Shown piece by piece: positions 1-8,533 of a DNA stretch of 64,000 nucleotides. The stretch lies in the NCBI RefSeq assembly GCF_019104745.1, contig NZ_JAHRWL010000001.1, positions 124,001-188,000 of the forward strand. Direction: 5' to 3'. The position numbers were made by a program, and so were the translations under genes. The notes beneath the pieces are model-generated. The model ran no database searches, was not told where the DNA came from, and was given only the letters and a program-made list of their open reading frames with translations. This DNA is from Thalassococcus arenae. Its GTDB lineage: Bacteria > Pseudomonadota > Alphaproteobacteria > Rhodobacterales > Rhodobacteraceae. The stretch's first letter is position 1. Each line of letters opens with the position of its first letter.

Positions 1-351
1 CAGCAGCGCGCGGTCTTCGTCGACCATGTCGCGCAGCACCTGGATTTCCTCGTCGGTGGCGTGCCGGGCCGCCAGCCGCGCCGCCAGACCTTCGAGTTCG
101 GTGCGCACGACATACAGCTCGGCCATCTGGTTGTGATCCAGCGAGGCCACGATCAGCGACCGGCCGTCACGGGCCAGAAGCGACTGGGTTTCCAGCCGCT
201 GCAGCGCCTCGCGGATCGGCGTCCGCGACACACCGAACCGTTCCGCCAGTTCGCTTTCCACCAGCCGGTCACCGGGACGGTAGGTGCCGCCGTCGATGGC
301 GTCCAGGATCAGGGTATAGGCATCTTTCTGCGGCGTCTTGGCCTGGGCCAT
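1..351 (-). CDS. GntR-family transcriptional regulator (partial, N-terminal 117 residues)
   Basis: This is the N-terminal part of a GntR-family, FadR/FCD-type, DNA-binding regulator; its C-terminus lies beyond the left edge. A winged helix-turn-helix spans roughly residues 10-72, with the typical recognition segment ELAERFGVSRTPIREAL. The helical stretch that follows (LYVVRTELEGLAARLAA) matches the start of an FCD ligand-binding domain. I chose the ATG whose complement is at 349-351 because an AAGGA ribosome site sits seven bases upstream (359-363). It diverges from the HAD phosphatase gene at 453. Family members usually respond to an acidic metabolite; the ligand cannot be read here. Confidence 0.85.
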   Translation of the reverse strand, partial: MAQAKTPQKDAYTLILDAIDGGTYRPGDRLVESELAERFGVSRTPIREALQRLETQSLLARDGRSLIVASLDHNQMAELYVVRTELEGLAARLAARHATDEEIQVLRDMVDEDRALL

Positions 352-452
352 CGGGGCATCCTTTTCCGGCGTTGCGCCACGATAGACATGCGGCGCCGCG
401 GCAATCAAGCCGCGCATGGACAGCGATGCATCCGCGCCCTAGCTTGCGCATC

Positions 453-1097
453 ATGACCAAACCCGCTTTCGCCCATGTCCGGCACTGGGTTTTCGACCTG
501 GACAACACGCTTTATTCCCCCGCGGTGCGGCTGTTCGACCAGATCGAGGAAAAGATGACCGGCTTCGTGATGCGCGCGCTCGGCACCGACCGGGCCGAGG
601 CCGACCGGCTGCGCCGCGCCTATTGGGCGCAATACGGCACGACCCTGGCCGGTCTCATGCGCGAACACCGGATCGACCCGGATGCCTATCTGGAAGAAGT
701 GCACGACATCTCGTTCGATGCGCTCGAACCGGACCCGCATCTGGCCGAATTGATCGACCGCTTGCCGGGCCGCAAGATCGTCTACACCAATGGCAGCGCG
801 CCTTATGCCGCGCAGGTTCTGCGGGCGCGCGGACTGGACGCGGCCTTCGACGCGATCTACGGCGTCGAACATGCCGGCTACCGGCCGAAACCGGAACGCC
901 TGGCCTTCGAGGCGGTCTTTGCCCGCGACGGGGTCGACGGCCCCCGCGCGGCGATGTTCGAGGACGAGCCGCGCAACCTCGCGGCGCCGCATGCGATGGG
1001 CCTGCGCACCGTCCATGTCGCGCCCGAACCCGAACCGGCCGACCACATCCACCACCATACCGAGGACCTGGGCGTTTTCCTTGCCCGGTTGACCTGA
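453..1097 (+). CDS. HAD-superfamily pyrimidine 5'-nucleotidase-like phosphatase
   Basis: A 214-residue haloacid-dehalogenase-fold hydrolase of the SDT1/pyrimidine 5'-nucleotidase type, expected to dephosphorylate nucleoside monophosphates in the cytoplasm. All four HAD motifs are visible: the nucleophile and acid/base aspartates D15 and D17 in FDLDNT, T112-N113 in YTNGS, K146 in RPKPER, and E170-D171 in FEDEP. The segment between motifs I and II is the helical cap. I chose the ATG at 453 rather than an upstream in-frame ATG because the homologous part starts there. Its ribosome site is weak. The substrate is inferred from the family and other small phosphate esters are possible. Confidence 0.85.
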   Translation: MTKPAFAHVRHWVFDLDNTLYSPAVRLFDQIEEKMTGFVMRALGTDRAEADRLRRAYWAQYGTTLAGLMREHRIDPDAYLEEVHDISFDALEPDPHLAELIDRLPGRKIVYTNGSAPYAAQVLRARGLDAAFDAIYGVEHAGYRPKPERLAFEAVFARDGVDGPRAAMFEDEPRNLAAPHAMGLRTVHVAPEPEPADHIHHHTEDLGVFLARLT

Positions 1098-1194
1098 GGC
1101 CTGCGACAAAAGGCACATCGTGGATGCGACAATTCGGCCATGGCAAAGCCGCCGGTCGGTCATACCTCCTGTCGCGACAGCACAGGAGATATCG

Positions 1195-1392
1195 ATGACC
1201 ATGATCCACACCACCCCCCGCCCGATGCGCCGCCTCGGCCTGACCGGAGCCGTGCTTCTGGCCGTTGCCGCGTTGGTCGCGCTTGTGGCCAAGGCCACGG
1301 TGCTGTGGGGACTGCCGGCGCTGGCGATGTCCGCCATGGCGATGGTTCCGGTGGCCTTCGTGGTGCTGATCATGATCACCCAGGGCAAGTAA
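1195..1392 (+). CDS. small hydrophobic membrane protein (65 aa)
   Basis: A 65-residue protein with two predicted membrane-spanning helices (about residues 15-34 and 40-60) and a short basic N-terminus containing RPMRR, so the N-terminus probably faces the cytoplasm. An AGGAG ribosome site lies six bases before the ATG at 1195, which supports expression. I do not recognise a named family. It lies in the same direction between the HAD phosphatase and the UbiH-type hydroxylase, with gaps of about 100 and 60 bases, so co-transcription is possible. No catalytic or metal-binding motif is visible. Confidence 0.6.
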   Translation: MTMIHTTPRPMRRLGLTGAVLLAVAALVALVAKATVLWGLPALAMSAMAMVPVAFVVLIMITQGK

Positions 1393-1452
1393 ACCGCATG
1401 GCGCCGGGCCGCGAAGCGGGCTAGACCGGATGCGTCAACAGAGGTGCGGGGC

Positions 1453-2646
1453 ATGGATTACGATATCGTCGTCTCGGGCGGGGGCATCGCCGGGCTGACT
1501 GCCGCGGCGGTCTTCGGAACGGCCGGGTTCCGCGTGCTATGCGTCGACCCTGCCGCGCCCATCACCGATCGCGAGGCGGCCGGTGCCGATCTGCGCAGCA
1601 CGGCCTTTCTGCAACCCGCCCGCGAGCTTCTGGCCGAATGCGGGTTGTGGGACCGGCTGGATGCCCATGCCATGCCACTTCAGGTGATGCGCATCGTCGA
1701 TGCCGGCGGCGACCGGCCCGAACCGCGGATCACCCGCGATTTCGATGCCGAGGATATCTCGGAACTGCCCTTTGGCTGGAACCTGCCGAACTGGCTGCTG
1801 CGGCGCGAGATGGCCGCGCATCTGGAAACACTGGAAACGGTCGAGTACCGCCCCGGCACCGGAACACGGTCGCTGTTCACCCGAGAGGCGCAGGCGCGGG
1901 TGGGTCTTGGCGATGGCAGCCGGGTCACCTGCCGGCTGGTGATCGCCGCCGACGGGCGGCATTCGCCGATGCGGCAGGCGGCGGGGATCGGGGTGCGCAC
2001 CTGGCGCTTCGGTCAAAAGGCGCTGGCCTTTGCGGTCACCCACCCGATCCCGCACGGCAACGTGTCGACCGAGATCCACCGCACCGGCGGGCCGTTCACC
2101 CTGGTGCCCTTGCCCGACCACCAGGGCCGGCCGTCCTCGGCCGTGGTCTGGATGGAGGACGGGCCGAAGGCGCAGGCGCTTCACGACATGGACCAGCCGG
2201 ACTTCGAGGCGGCGATGTCGGAACGGTCCTGCTTTCTGTTCGGGCCGCTGACGCTGGCCTCGCAACGCACTATCTGGCCGATCATCGCGCAGGAAGCGGA
2301 CGCGCTGACGGGCCAGCGGATCGCGCTGGTGGCCGAGGCCGCGCATGTCGTGCCGCCGATCGGTGCGCAGGGGTTGAACATGAGCCTGCGCGACATCGCC
2401 TGCCTGCGCGACCTTGCCACGGCGCAACCGGACAAGCTGGGCGAGACACAGATGCTGGATGCCTACGCCCGCGCGCGGATGCCGGATATTCGCGCCCGTG
2501 TCGCCGGGGTCGCGGCGCTGAACCGCATCTCGCAGGTGTCGACGCCGATCCTGCGGGACTTGCGCGCGCAGGGGCTGAATGCGCTCTATTCGGCCAAGCC
2601 CGTGCGCACGACGATGATGCGGCTGGGGCTGGGCGCCAAGGGCTGA
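1453..2646 (+). CDS. UbiH/UbiF-family FAD-dependent hydroxylase
   Basis: A 397-residue flavoprotein monooxygenase of the ubiquinone-biosynthesis hydroxylase family (UbiH/UbiF/VisC), which hydroxylates the quinone ring precursor using FAD, NAD(P)H and O2. The N-terminus carries the FAD-binding Rossmann fingerprint GGGIAGLT at about residues 9-16. A DG motif (ADGRHSPMR) lies near residue 166. The second FAD motif is PIGAQGLNMSLRD near residue 300, the form usual for this family. The ATG at 1453 is preceded by GAGG eight bases upstream; a GTG nine bases earlier is less likely. The ring position it acts on cannot be decided from sequence. Confidence 0.85.
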   Translation: MDYDIVVSGGGIAGLTAAAVFGTAGFRVLCVDPAAPITDREAAGADLRSTAFLQPARELLAECGLWDRLDAHAMPLQVMRIVDAGGDRPEPRITRDFDAEDISELPFGWNLPNWLLRREMAAHLETLETVEYRPGTGTRSLFTREAQARVGLGDGSRVTCRLVIAADGRHSPMRQAAGIGVRTWRFGQKALAFAVTHPIPHGNVSTEIHRTGGPFTLVPLPDHQGRPSSAVVWMEDGPKAQALHDMDQPDFEAAMSERSCFLFGPLTLASQRTIWPIIAQEADALTGQRIALVAEAAHVVPPIGAQGLNMSLRDIACLRDLATAQPDKLGETQMLDAYARARMPDIRARVAGVAALNRISQVSTPILRDLRAQGLNALYSAKPVRTTMMRLGLGAKG

Positions 2647-2650
2647 CCCC

Positions 2651-3775
2651 TTACAGAACCTGGTCCACGACGCGCTTGAGCCGGTCCATCGTACCGTCGA
2701 CATCGTAGAGCTTGTCGAGGCCGAACAATCCGATGCGGAAGGTCGAGAACTCCGGCGGCTCGTCGCATTGCAGCGGCACGCCGGCGGCGATCTGCATGCC
2801 CTTGGCGGCAAAAGCGCGGCCCGACTGGATTTCGGGATCGCGGGTATAGCTGACCACCACGCCCGGCGCGCCGAAGCCGTCCGCGGCCACCGACCGAACC
2901 CCCTTTTCCGCCAGCATCGCGCGCACCCTGGTGCCCAGGTCCCATTGCGCATCCTTCAGGCGGTCGAACCCGTAGTCGCGGGTTTCCAGCATCGTGTCGC
3001 GGAACGCGCGCAGCCCGTCCGTGGGCATGGTGGCGTGATAGGCGTGGCCACCGTTTTCGTAGGCTTCCATGATCTGCCGCCACTTCTTGAGATCGGCGGC
3101 GAAGCTGTCCGAGGTGGTCTCGGCCATCCGCGCCAGCGCCCGGTCCGACAACATCACCAGACCGGCGCAGGGTGTGGCCGACCAGCCCTTTTGCGGCGCC
3201 GAGATCAGCACGTCGACGCCGGTGGACTTCATGTCGACCCAGGCGCACCCGCTGGCGATGCAGTCCAGCACCATCAGCGCGCCGACCTCGTGCGCGGCGG
3301 CGGCCATCCGGGTGACGTAGTCGTCGGGCAGGATGATCCCGGCGGACGTTTCCACATGCGGGGCAAAGACCACGTCGGGCTTTTCCGCCTTGATGCGCGC
3401 CTCGACCTCGTCGATGGGCGCGGGGGCAAAGGGCGCATCGGCCGCGTTGCCGGTTCGGCGCGCCTTCATCACTACGGTCTCGGACGCCAGGCCGCCGGCC
3501 TCGAAGATCTGGCTCCAGCGGTAGGAAAACCAGCCGTTGCGCACCACCAGCACCTTGGCGCCGCGACCGAATTGTCGGGCCACCGCCTCCATACCGAAGG
3601 TGCCGCCGCCGGGAACCAGCGCCACGGCATCGGCGTGGTAGACCGCCCGCAGCATGTCCGAGATATCGCGCATCACCTGCTGGAACGCGGCCGACATGTG
3701 ATTCAGCGACCGGTCGGTGAAGACGACCGAGAATTCCTCAAGCCCGGTGGGATCGATGTCGTCGCGCAAGGCCAT
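2651..3775 (-). CDS. class V PLP-dependent aminotransferase (alanine/serine-glyoxylate type)
   Basis: A 374-residue fold-type I aminotransferase of class V, related to alanine-glyoxylate, serine-pyruvate and 2-aminoethylphosphonate-pyruvate transaminases. The Schiff-base lysine is K196 in SAPQKGWSATP, and D171 in LMVLDCIAS is the aspartate that pairs with the pyridine nitrogen. The glycine-rich PGGGTFGMEAV near residue 55 binds cofactor phosphate. The start at 3775 has AAGGAG about seven bases upstream; longer in-frame extensions lack family similarity. It is convergent with the UbiH-type gene, four bases away, and divergent from the Hint-domain gene. The amino donor and acceptor are not determined by sequence. 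Confidence 0.85.
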   Translation of the reverse strand: MALRDDIDPTGLEEFSVVFTDRSLNHMSAAFQQVMRDISDMLRAVYHADAVALVPGGGTFGMEAVARQFGRGAKVLVVRNGWFSYRWSQIFEAGGLASETVVMKARRTGNAADAPFAPAPIDEVEARIKAEKPDVVFAPHVETSAGIILPDDYVTRMAAAAHEVGALMVLDCIASGCAWVDMKSTGVDVLISAPQKGWSATPCAGLVMLSDRALARMAETTSDSFAADLKKWRQIMEAYENGGHAYHATMPTDGLRAFRDTMLETRDYGFDRLKDAQWDLGTRVRAMLAEKGVRSVAADGFGAPGVVVSYTRDPEIQSGRAFAAKGMQIAAGVPLQCDEPPEFSTFRIGLFGLDKLYDVDGTMDRLKRVVDQVL

Positions 3776-3802
3776 GGCGTCCGCTCCTTGTTGTGCCCGA
3801 CC

Positions 3803-3830
3803 TTGATACCGCGCGACACGCGCAGGGCAA
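3803..3830 (-). promoter_or_regulatory. candidate sigma-70-type promoter for the class V aminotransferase
   Basis: On the minus strand TTGCCC (3825-3830) is followed after 16 bases by TATCAA (3803-3808). This would place the transcript start about 20 bases before the aminotransferase ATG, with the AAGGAG site inside the leader. This is a pattern match only. Confidence 0.35.
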
Positions 3831-3984
3831 GACTTGCTTTCGCGCCACGGTGCCGCGCCAGGGTTCCGATACGCGGCGCCCTGCCATATTTGCGCCACAA
3901 TTTCGCCCCAAGACGGTCAAACAGGTTAAAAAAACGTCGAAAATCGACGGCAAACCGGCCGCAAGAGCCGGGGGCGAGGCAGTC

Positions 3985-5097
3985 ATGGCGGATATCACCT
4001 TTGCGATGAATGCGTTCAGCATTCTGGGCGGCGCCCAGATGCGGGTGCGCCCCAATGGCGGCAACCAGAACGAAGGCGGCGTCGAGGTGCGCAGCGGGTC
4101 CTTCGTCTGGGAGACCGACGACATCGTCGTGTTCAACGTCTCAGGCGCCGGCGCCGATGGCGGGATCGATCAGAACTCCACGATCACCGGGATCACCGTC
4201 TACGACAACGCCACCGCCTATCTCAATGACCTGCCCAAGTTCACCTATACCGGCACCGGAACGATCCGTGGCAACAACGCGGGCGTCGGCGACAATTACC
4301 TGCGGCTGAACGTCAACGGGCTGACATCGTCGGATGCCGGCGCACCGGACCTGAACCAGCTGTTCCTGGTGGCGGGCCAGGATCTGAGCAGTATCGCCAA
4401 TGGCGGCGGACCGACCTTCTTCGACCAGTTCAGCGACAACGACTACGACCAGAACGACACGATCGACGGCGGCACCGAACCGGCGGACGGCATCTTTCAC
4501 GGCGGCGCGGGCGGGAACGACATCTATCTGGTGCTGTGTTTCGCCCGCGGCACCCTGATCGAAACGCCGCAGGGTCCGCGCTATATCGAAACGCTGGCCA
4601 AAGGCTATCTGGTCAACACGCTGGATGACGGACCGCAACCGATCCGCTGGATCGGCGCCACCACGATGGCCGGAACCGGCCCCAACGCGCCGGTGGTGAT
4701 CCGCGCCGGAGCGCTTGGCAACCTGCGTGACCTGGTGGTGTCGCAGAACCACCGGATGCTGGTGCGCGGCGCCGAGGCGGAATTGCTGTTCGGCGAACCG
4801 GACGTGCTGGTCGCAGCCAAGCATCTGGTCAACGGCGACACGATCCGCATCGCACCCTGCGAGACGGTCGAGTATTTCCACCTGCTCTGCGAAGACCACC
4901 AGATCGTCTTTGCCGAATGCTGCCCGGCCGAAACGCTGTATCCCGGCGAACAGGCGCTGCGCTGCATCGACGACACCGCGCGCGACGAAATCACCCGGAT
5001 CTTCCCCGAACTCACCCTGAGCGACACCACGATGCCGCTGTCGCGCTATGCCTTGCGCGGCTTCGAGGCGCGCGCGCTGCTCAACCGCGCGGCCTAG
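3985..5097 (+). CDS. Hint-domain (Hint_2-type) protein
   Basis: A 370-residue protein. The N-terminal half (about 1-180) is rich in Gly, Asn and Asp and looks beta-rich and extracellular (GGTEPADGIFHGGAGGND). The C-terminal half (about 185-330) is a Hint domain, the fold shared by inteins and Hedgehog autoprocessing domains. It opens with C185 in CFARGTLI and has the downstream N-H motif SQNHRML at residues 253-259. Such proteins are numerous in Rhodobacterales, and their processing role is mostly uncharacterised. No Sec signal is seen, so type I-like export is only a guess. The ATG at 3985 follows a GAGG. It overlaps the convergent Lrp gene by four bases. Confidence 0.8.
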   Translation: MADITFAMNAFSILGGAQMRVRPNGGNQNEGGVEVRSGSFVWETDDIVVFNVSGAGADGGIDQNSTITGITVYDNATAYLNDLPKFTYTGTGTIRGNNAGVGDNYLRLNVNGLTSSDAGAPDLNQLFLVAGQDLSSIANGGGPTFFDQFSDNDYDQNDTIDGGTEPADGIFHGGAGGNDIYLVLCFARGTLIETPQGPRYIETLAKGYLVNTLDDGPQPIRWIGATTMAGTGPNAPVVIRAGALGNLRDLVVSQNHRMLVRGAEAELLFGEPDVLVAAKHLVNGDTIRIAPCETVEYFHLLCEDHQIVFAECCPAETLYPGEQALRCIDDTARDEITRIFPELTLSDTTMPLSRYALRGFEARALLNRAA

Positions 5098-5548
5098 CCC
5101 AGCGGGCCCGGGCGGCGTTCCTCGGACAGCAGGACATTGGCATCGACATTGCCGACCCCCGGCAAGGTCATGATCCGCCGCCGCAGCACCCGTTCGAAAT
5201 CCGAGATATCGCGGGCCACCACGCGCAGGCGGTAATCGTACATGCCCAGCAGGTGTTCGACGGTCTGCACCTCGGGGATGGCCGTCACCGCGCGTTCGAA
5301 ATCCTGCAGGCTCAGCCGGCCCTTGGTGGCCAGCTTGACGCCAAGGAAAACCGTCACCCCGAAGCCAAGCGCGGCGGCGTCCACGTCCAGCCGTTCGGCG
5401 CGGAACACGCCGGCCTCGCGCATCCGCCGGATTCGCCGCCAGCAGGCGGGCTGGGACAGGCCCAGATCGCGGCCAAGCGCCCCGGCACTGGCAGTGGCGT
5501 CGCGCGCAAGGGCCCGGATCAGCGCGCGGTCGGTATCGTCCAGCGCGA

Positions 5549-5552
<4 letters not shown>
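5094..5552 (-). CDS. Lrp/AsnC-family transcriptional regulator, second gene of tandem pair
   Basis: A 152-residue feast/famine regulator. The N-terminal helix-turn-helix opens with the hallmark LDDTDRALIRAL, followed by GLSQPACWRRIRRM as recognition helix. The C-terminal RAM/AsnC effector domain contains VFLGVKLATKGRLSL, the VEHLLGMYDYRLRVVARD strand region and MTLPGVGNVDANVLL. These proteins form octamers that bind amino acids and DNA. Its ATG overlaps the TGA of the upstream Lrp gene by four bases (5549-5552), so the two are translationally coupled and may form mixed oligomers. Its 3' end overlaps the convergent Hint gene. Confidence 0.9.
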
Positions 5553-7160
<1,608 letters not shown>

Positions 7161-7180
7161 TCGCCGCTGGCGACAAGTAC

Positions 7181-7203
7181 GGAGGCCGCGAATCGCGGCC
7201 TCC
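7181..7203 (+). terminator. terminator-like hairpin after ilvC
   Basis: A perfect ten-base stem, GGAGGCCGCG (7181-7190) with CGCGGCCTCC (7194-7203), closes a three-base loop 20 bases after the ilvC stop. No T-run follows, so it may act as a pause or RNA-protecting stem rather than an intrinsic terminator. Confidence 0.5.
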
Positions 7204-7261
7204 GGTCAGACCCGCTGCCGGGCAGCGCCGCCCGGACGACGATCGAGAGCGCTCGCGACCC

Positions 7262-7345
7262 TCAGAGATCGTCCTTCAGCTTGAACACGCACAGCGCCAG
7301 AAGCGCGAGCAGGATGATGATGGCCAGAAACGAATAGGTGGTCAT
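7262..7345 (-). CDS. 27-residue single-pass membrane peptide
   Basis: A very short reading frame encoding a 27-residue peptide, MTTYSFLAIIILLALLAL followed by CVFKLKDDL. It is one hydrophobic helix (about residues 5-21) with a charged C-terminal tail. The strongest support is a near-perfect ribosome site: GGAGAAGGAG ends six bases before the ATG at 7345. It stands alone between ilvC (convergent) and a divergent DMT transporter. I do not recognise the family; size and layout resemble small regulatory or assembly peptides of membrane complexes, but no partner is indicated. Confidence 0.55.
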   Translation of the reverse strand: MTTYSFLAIIILLALLALCVFKLKDDL

Positions 7346-7452
7346 TGCAAACTCCTTCTCCCTTGCACCGGGCCAGCATAGGCGTCAGACCGGCAGGCTC
7401 AATTCAACGTCGGCAGAATCGCATCATAGCGCAGCATCCGTGATGAAAAACC

Positions 7453-8367
7453 ATGCAATCCGCACCTGACATCACGCCGCGCAGCTGGGCGATGGTGGCG
7501 ACGCTGGGGCTGGTCTGGGGCGCGACGTTTCTTTTCATCGAACTGGCGCTGGAGGGAATCACGCCGTTCTGGCTGGCCGCCGGGCGCATCGTTTTCGCCA
7601 CGGCCCTGACGCTCGTGGTCTGGCGGATGGCGGGTGGTCGGCTGTATCTGTCCGACGCGCGTGACCGGCGCGGGTTGCTGGTGGTGGGGGTGCTCAGCAC
7701 CGCCCTGCCCTTCATGTTGCTGAGTTGGGGACAGCAATTCGTGACCTCGGCCTTCGCCGGCGTGTCGATGGCGTCGGTGGCGCTGATGGTGTTGCCGCTG
7801 GCGCATTTCCTGGTTCCCGGCGAACGGATGACGGTGCGGCGCACGCTGGGCTTCCTGATCGGGTTCGCCGGGGTCTGCGTGCTGATGGGCGGGCAGATGT
7901 TCAATTCGACCGGTGCCGCGCTGGAACCGTTCGGCCAGCTTGCCTGCCTGGGTGCGGCGGCCTGCTATGCCGTCAGCTCGATCACCATGCGCCGTCTGCC
8001 GCCGATCGACCCGATCGGGCTGGCCGCGGTGCCCCTGGTGATCGGCAGTGCGGTCGTGGTGCCGCTGGCTTTCGCGATGGAAGGCCCGCCGCCCCTGCCC
8101 GATGGCCGCACGCTGCTGATCCTCGCGGCGCTCGGCCTGCTGCCCACCGCGGCGGCGAACCTGCTGCGGGTTCTGGTGATCCGCAGCGCCGGGCCGGTCT
8201 TCATGAGCCTCACCAATTACCAGGTGCCGCTTTGGTCGGTGCTGCTTGGCGCGCTGGTGCTGGCAGAACCGGTGCGGTCGTCGCTGTTGCTGGCGCTGGC
8301 GCTGATCCTGTCGGGCGTCGCACTCAGCCAATGGGGTGCGTTGAAACGGCTGTTCGGAAAGACGTGA
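7453..8367 (+). CDS. DMT-superfamily (EamA) permease
   Basis: A 304-residue inner-membrane transporter of the drug/metabolite family, with about ten predicted helices formed by two EamA repeats. The first repeat starts LGLVWGATFLFIELAL (residues 16-31) with the family's G-x-x-(W/F)-G pattern. The second begins near residue 160 with GQLACLGAAACYAVSSI and ends SLLLALALILSGVALSQWG. Substrates in this family include amino acids, nucleotides and toxic metabolites, and none can be assigned here. The upstream ribosome site is weak. The gene converges on the degenerate protease gene, with a REP-like repeat block between them. Confidence 0.85.
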   Translation: MQSAPDITPRSWAMVATLGLVWGATFLFIELALEGITPFWLAAGRIVFATALTLVVWRMAGGRLYLSDARDRRGLLVVGVLSTALPFMLLSWGQQFVTSAFAGVSMASVALMVLPLAHFLVPGERMTVRRTLGFLIGFAGVCVLMGGQMFNSTGAALEPFGQLACLGAAACYAVSSITMRRLPPIDPIGLAAVPLVIGSAVVVPLAFAMEGPPPLPDGRTLLILAALGLLPTAAANLLRVLVIRSAGPVFMSLTNYQVPLWSVLLGALVLAEPVRSSLLLALALILSGVALSQWGALKRLFGKT

Positions 8368-8382
8368 CCTCCGAACGACCGC

Positions 8383-8531
8383 GGCTCCGCCCGTTCGCGC
8401 CTGAATCGTGAGGAGGGATCAGGGGATCGTCCAGTGGACGATCACCGCCGACGCAAGAGGAGCGTTTCCACGACGGCTGGGCTCCGCCCGTTCGCGCCTG
8501 AAACGCTCCGCAGGAGCGTTTCCACGACGGC
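8383..8531. repeat. REP-like block of direct and inverted repeats
   Basis: This convergent spacer holds two interleaved direct repeats: a 23-base unit (8383-8405 and 8480-8502) containing GGCTCCGCCCGTTCGCG, and a 20-base unit beginning AGGAGCGTTTCCACG (8458-8477 and 8512-8531). It also has two perfect inverted repeats: GATCGTCC/GGACGATC (8425-8432/8436-8443) and GAAACGCTCC/GGAGCGTTTC (8500-8509/8513-8522). The stems probably act as bidirectional terminators or REP-type elements. Confidence 0.75.
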
Positions 8532-8533
8532 GC

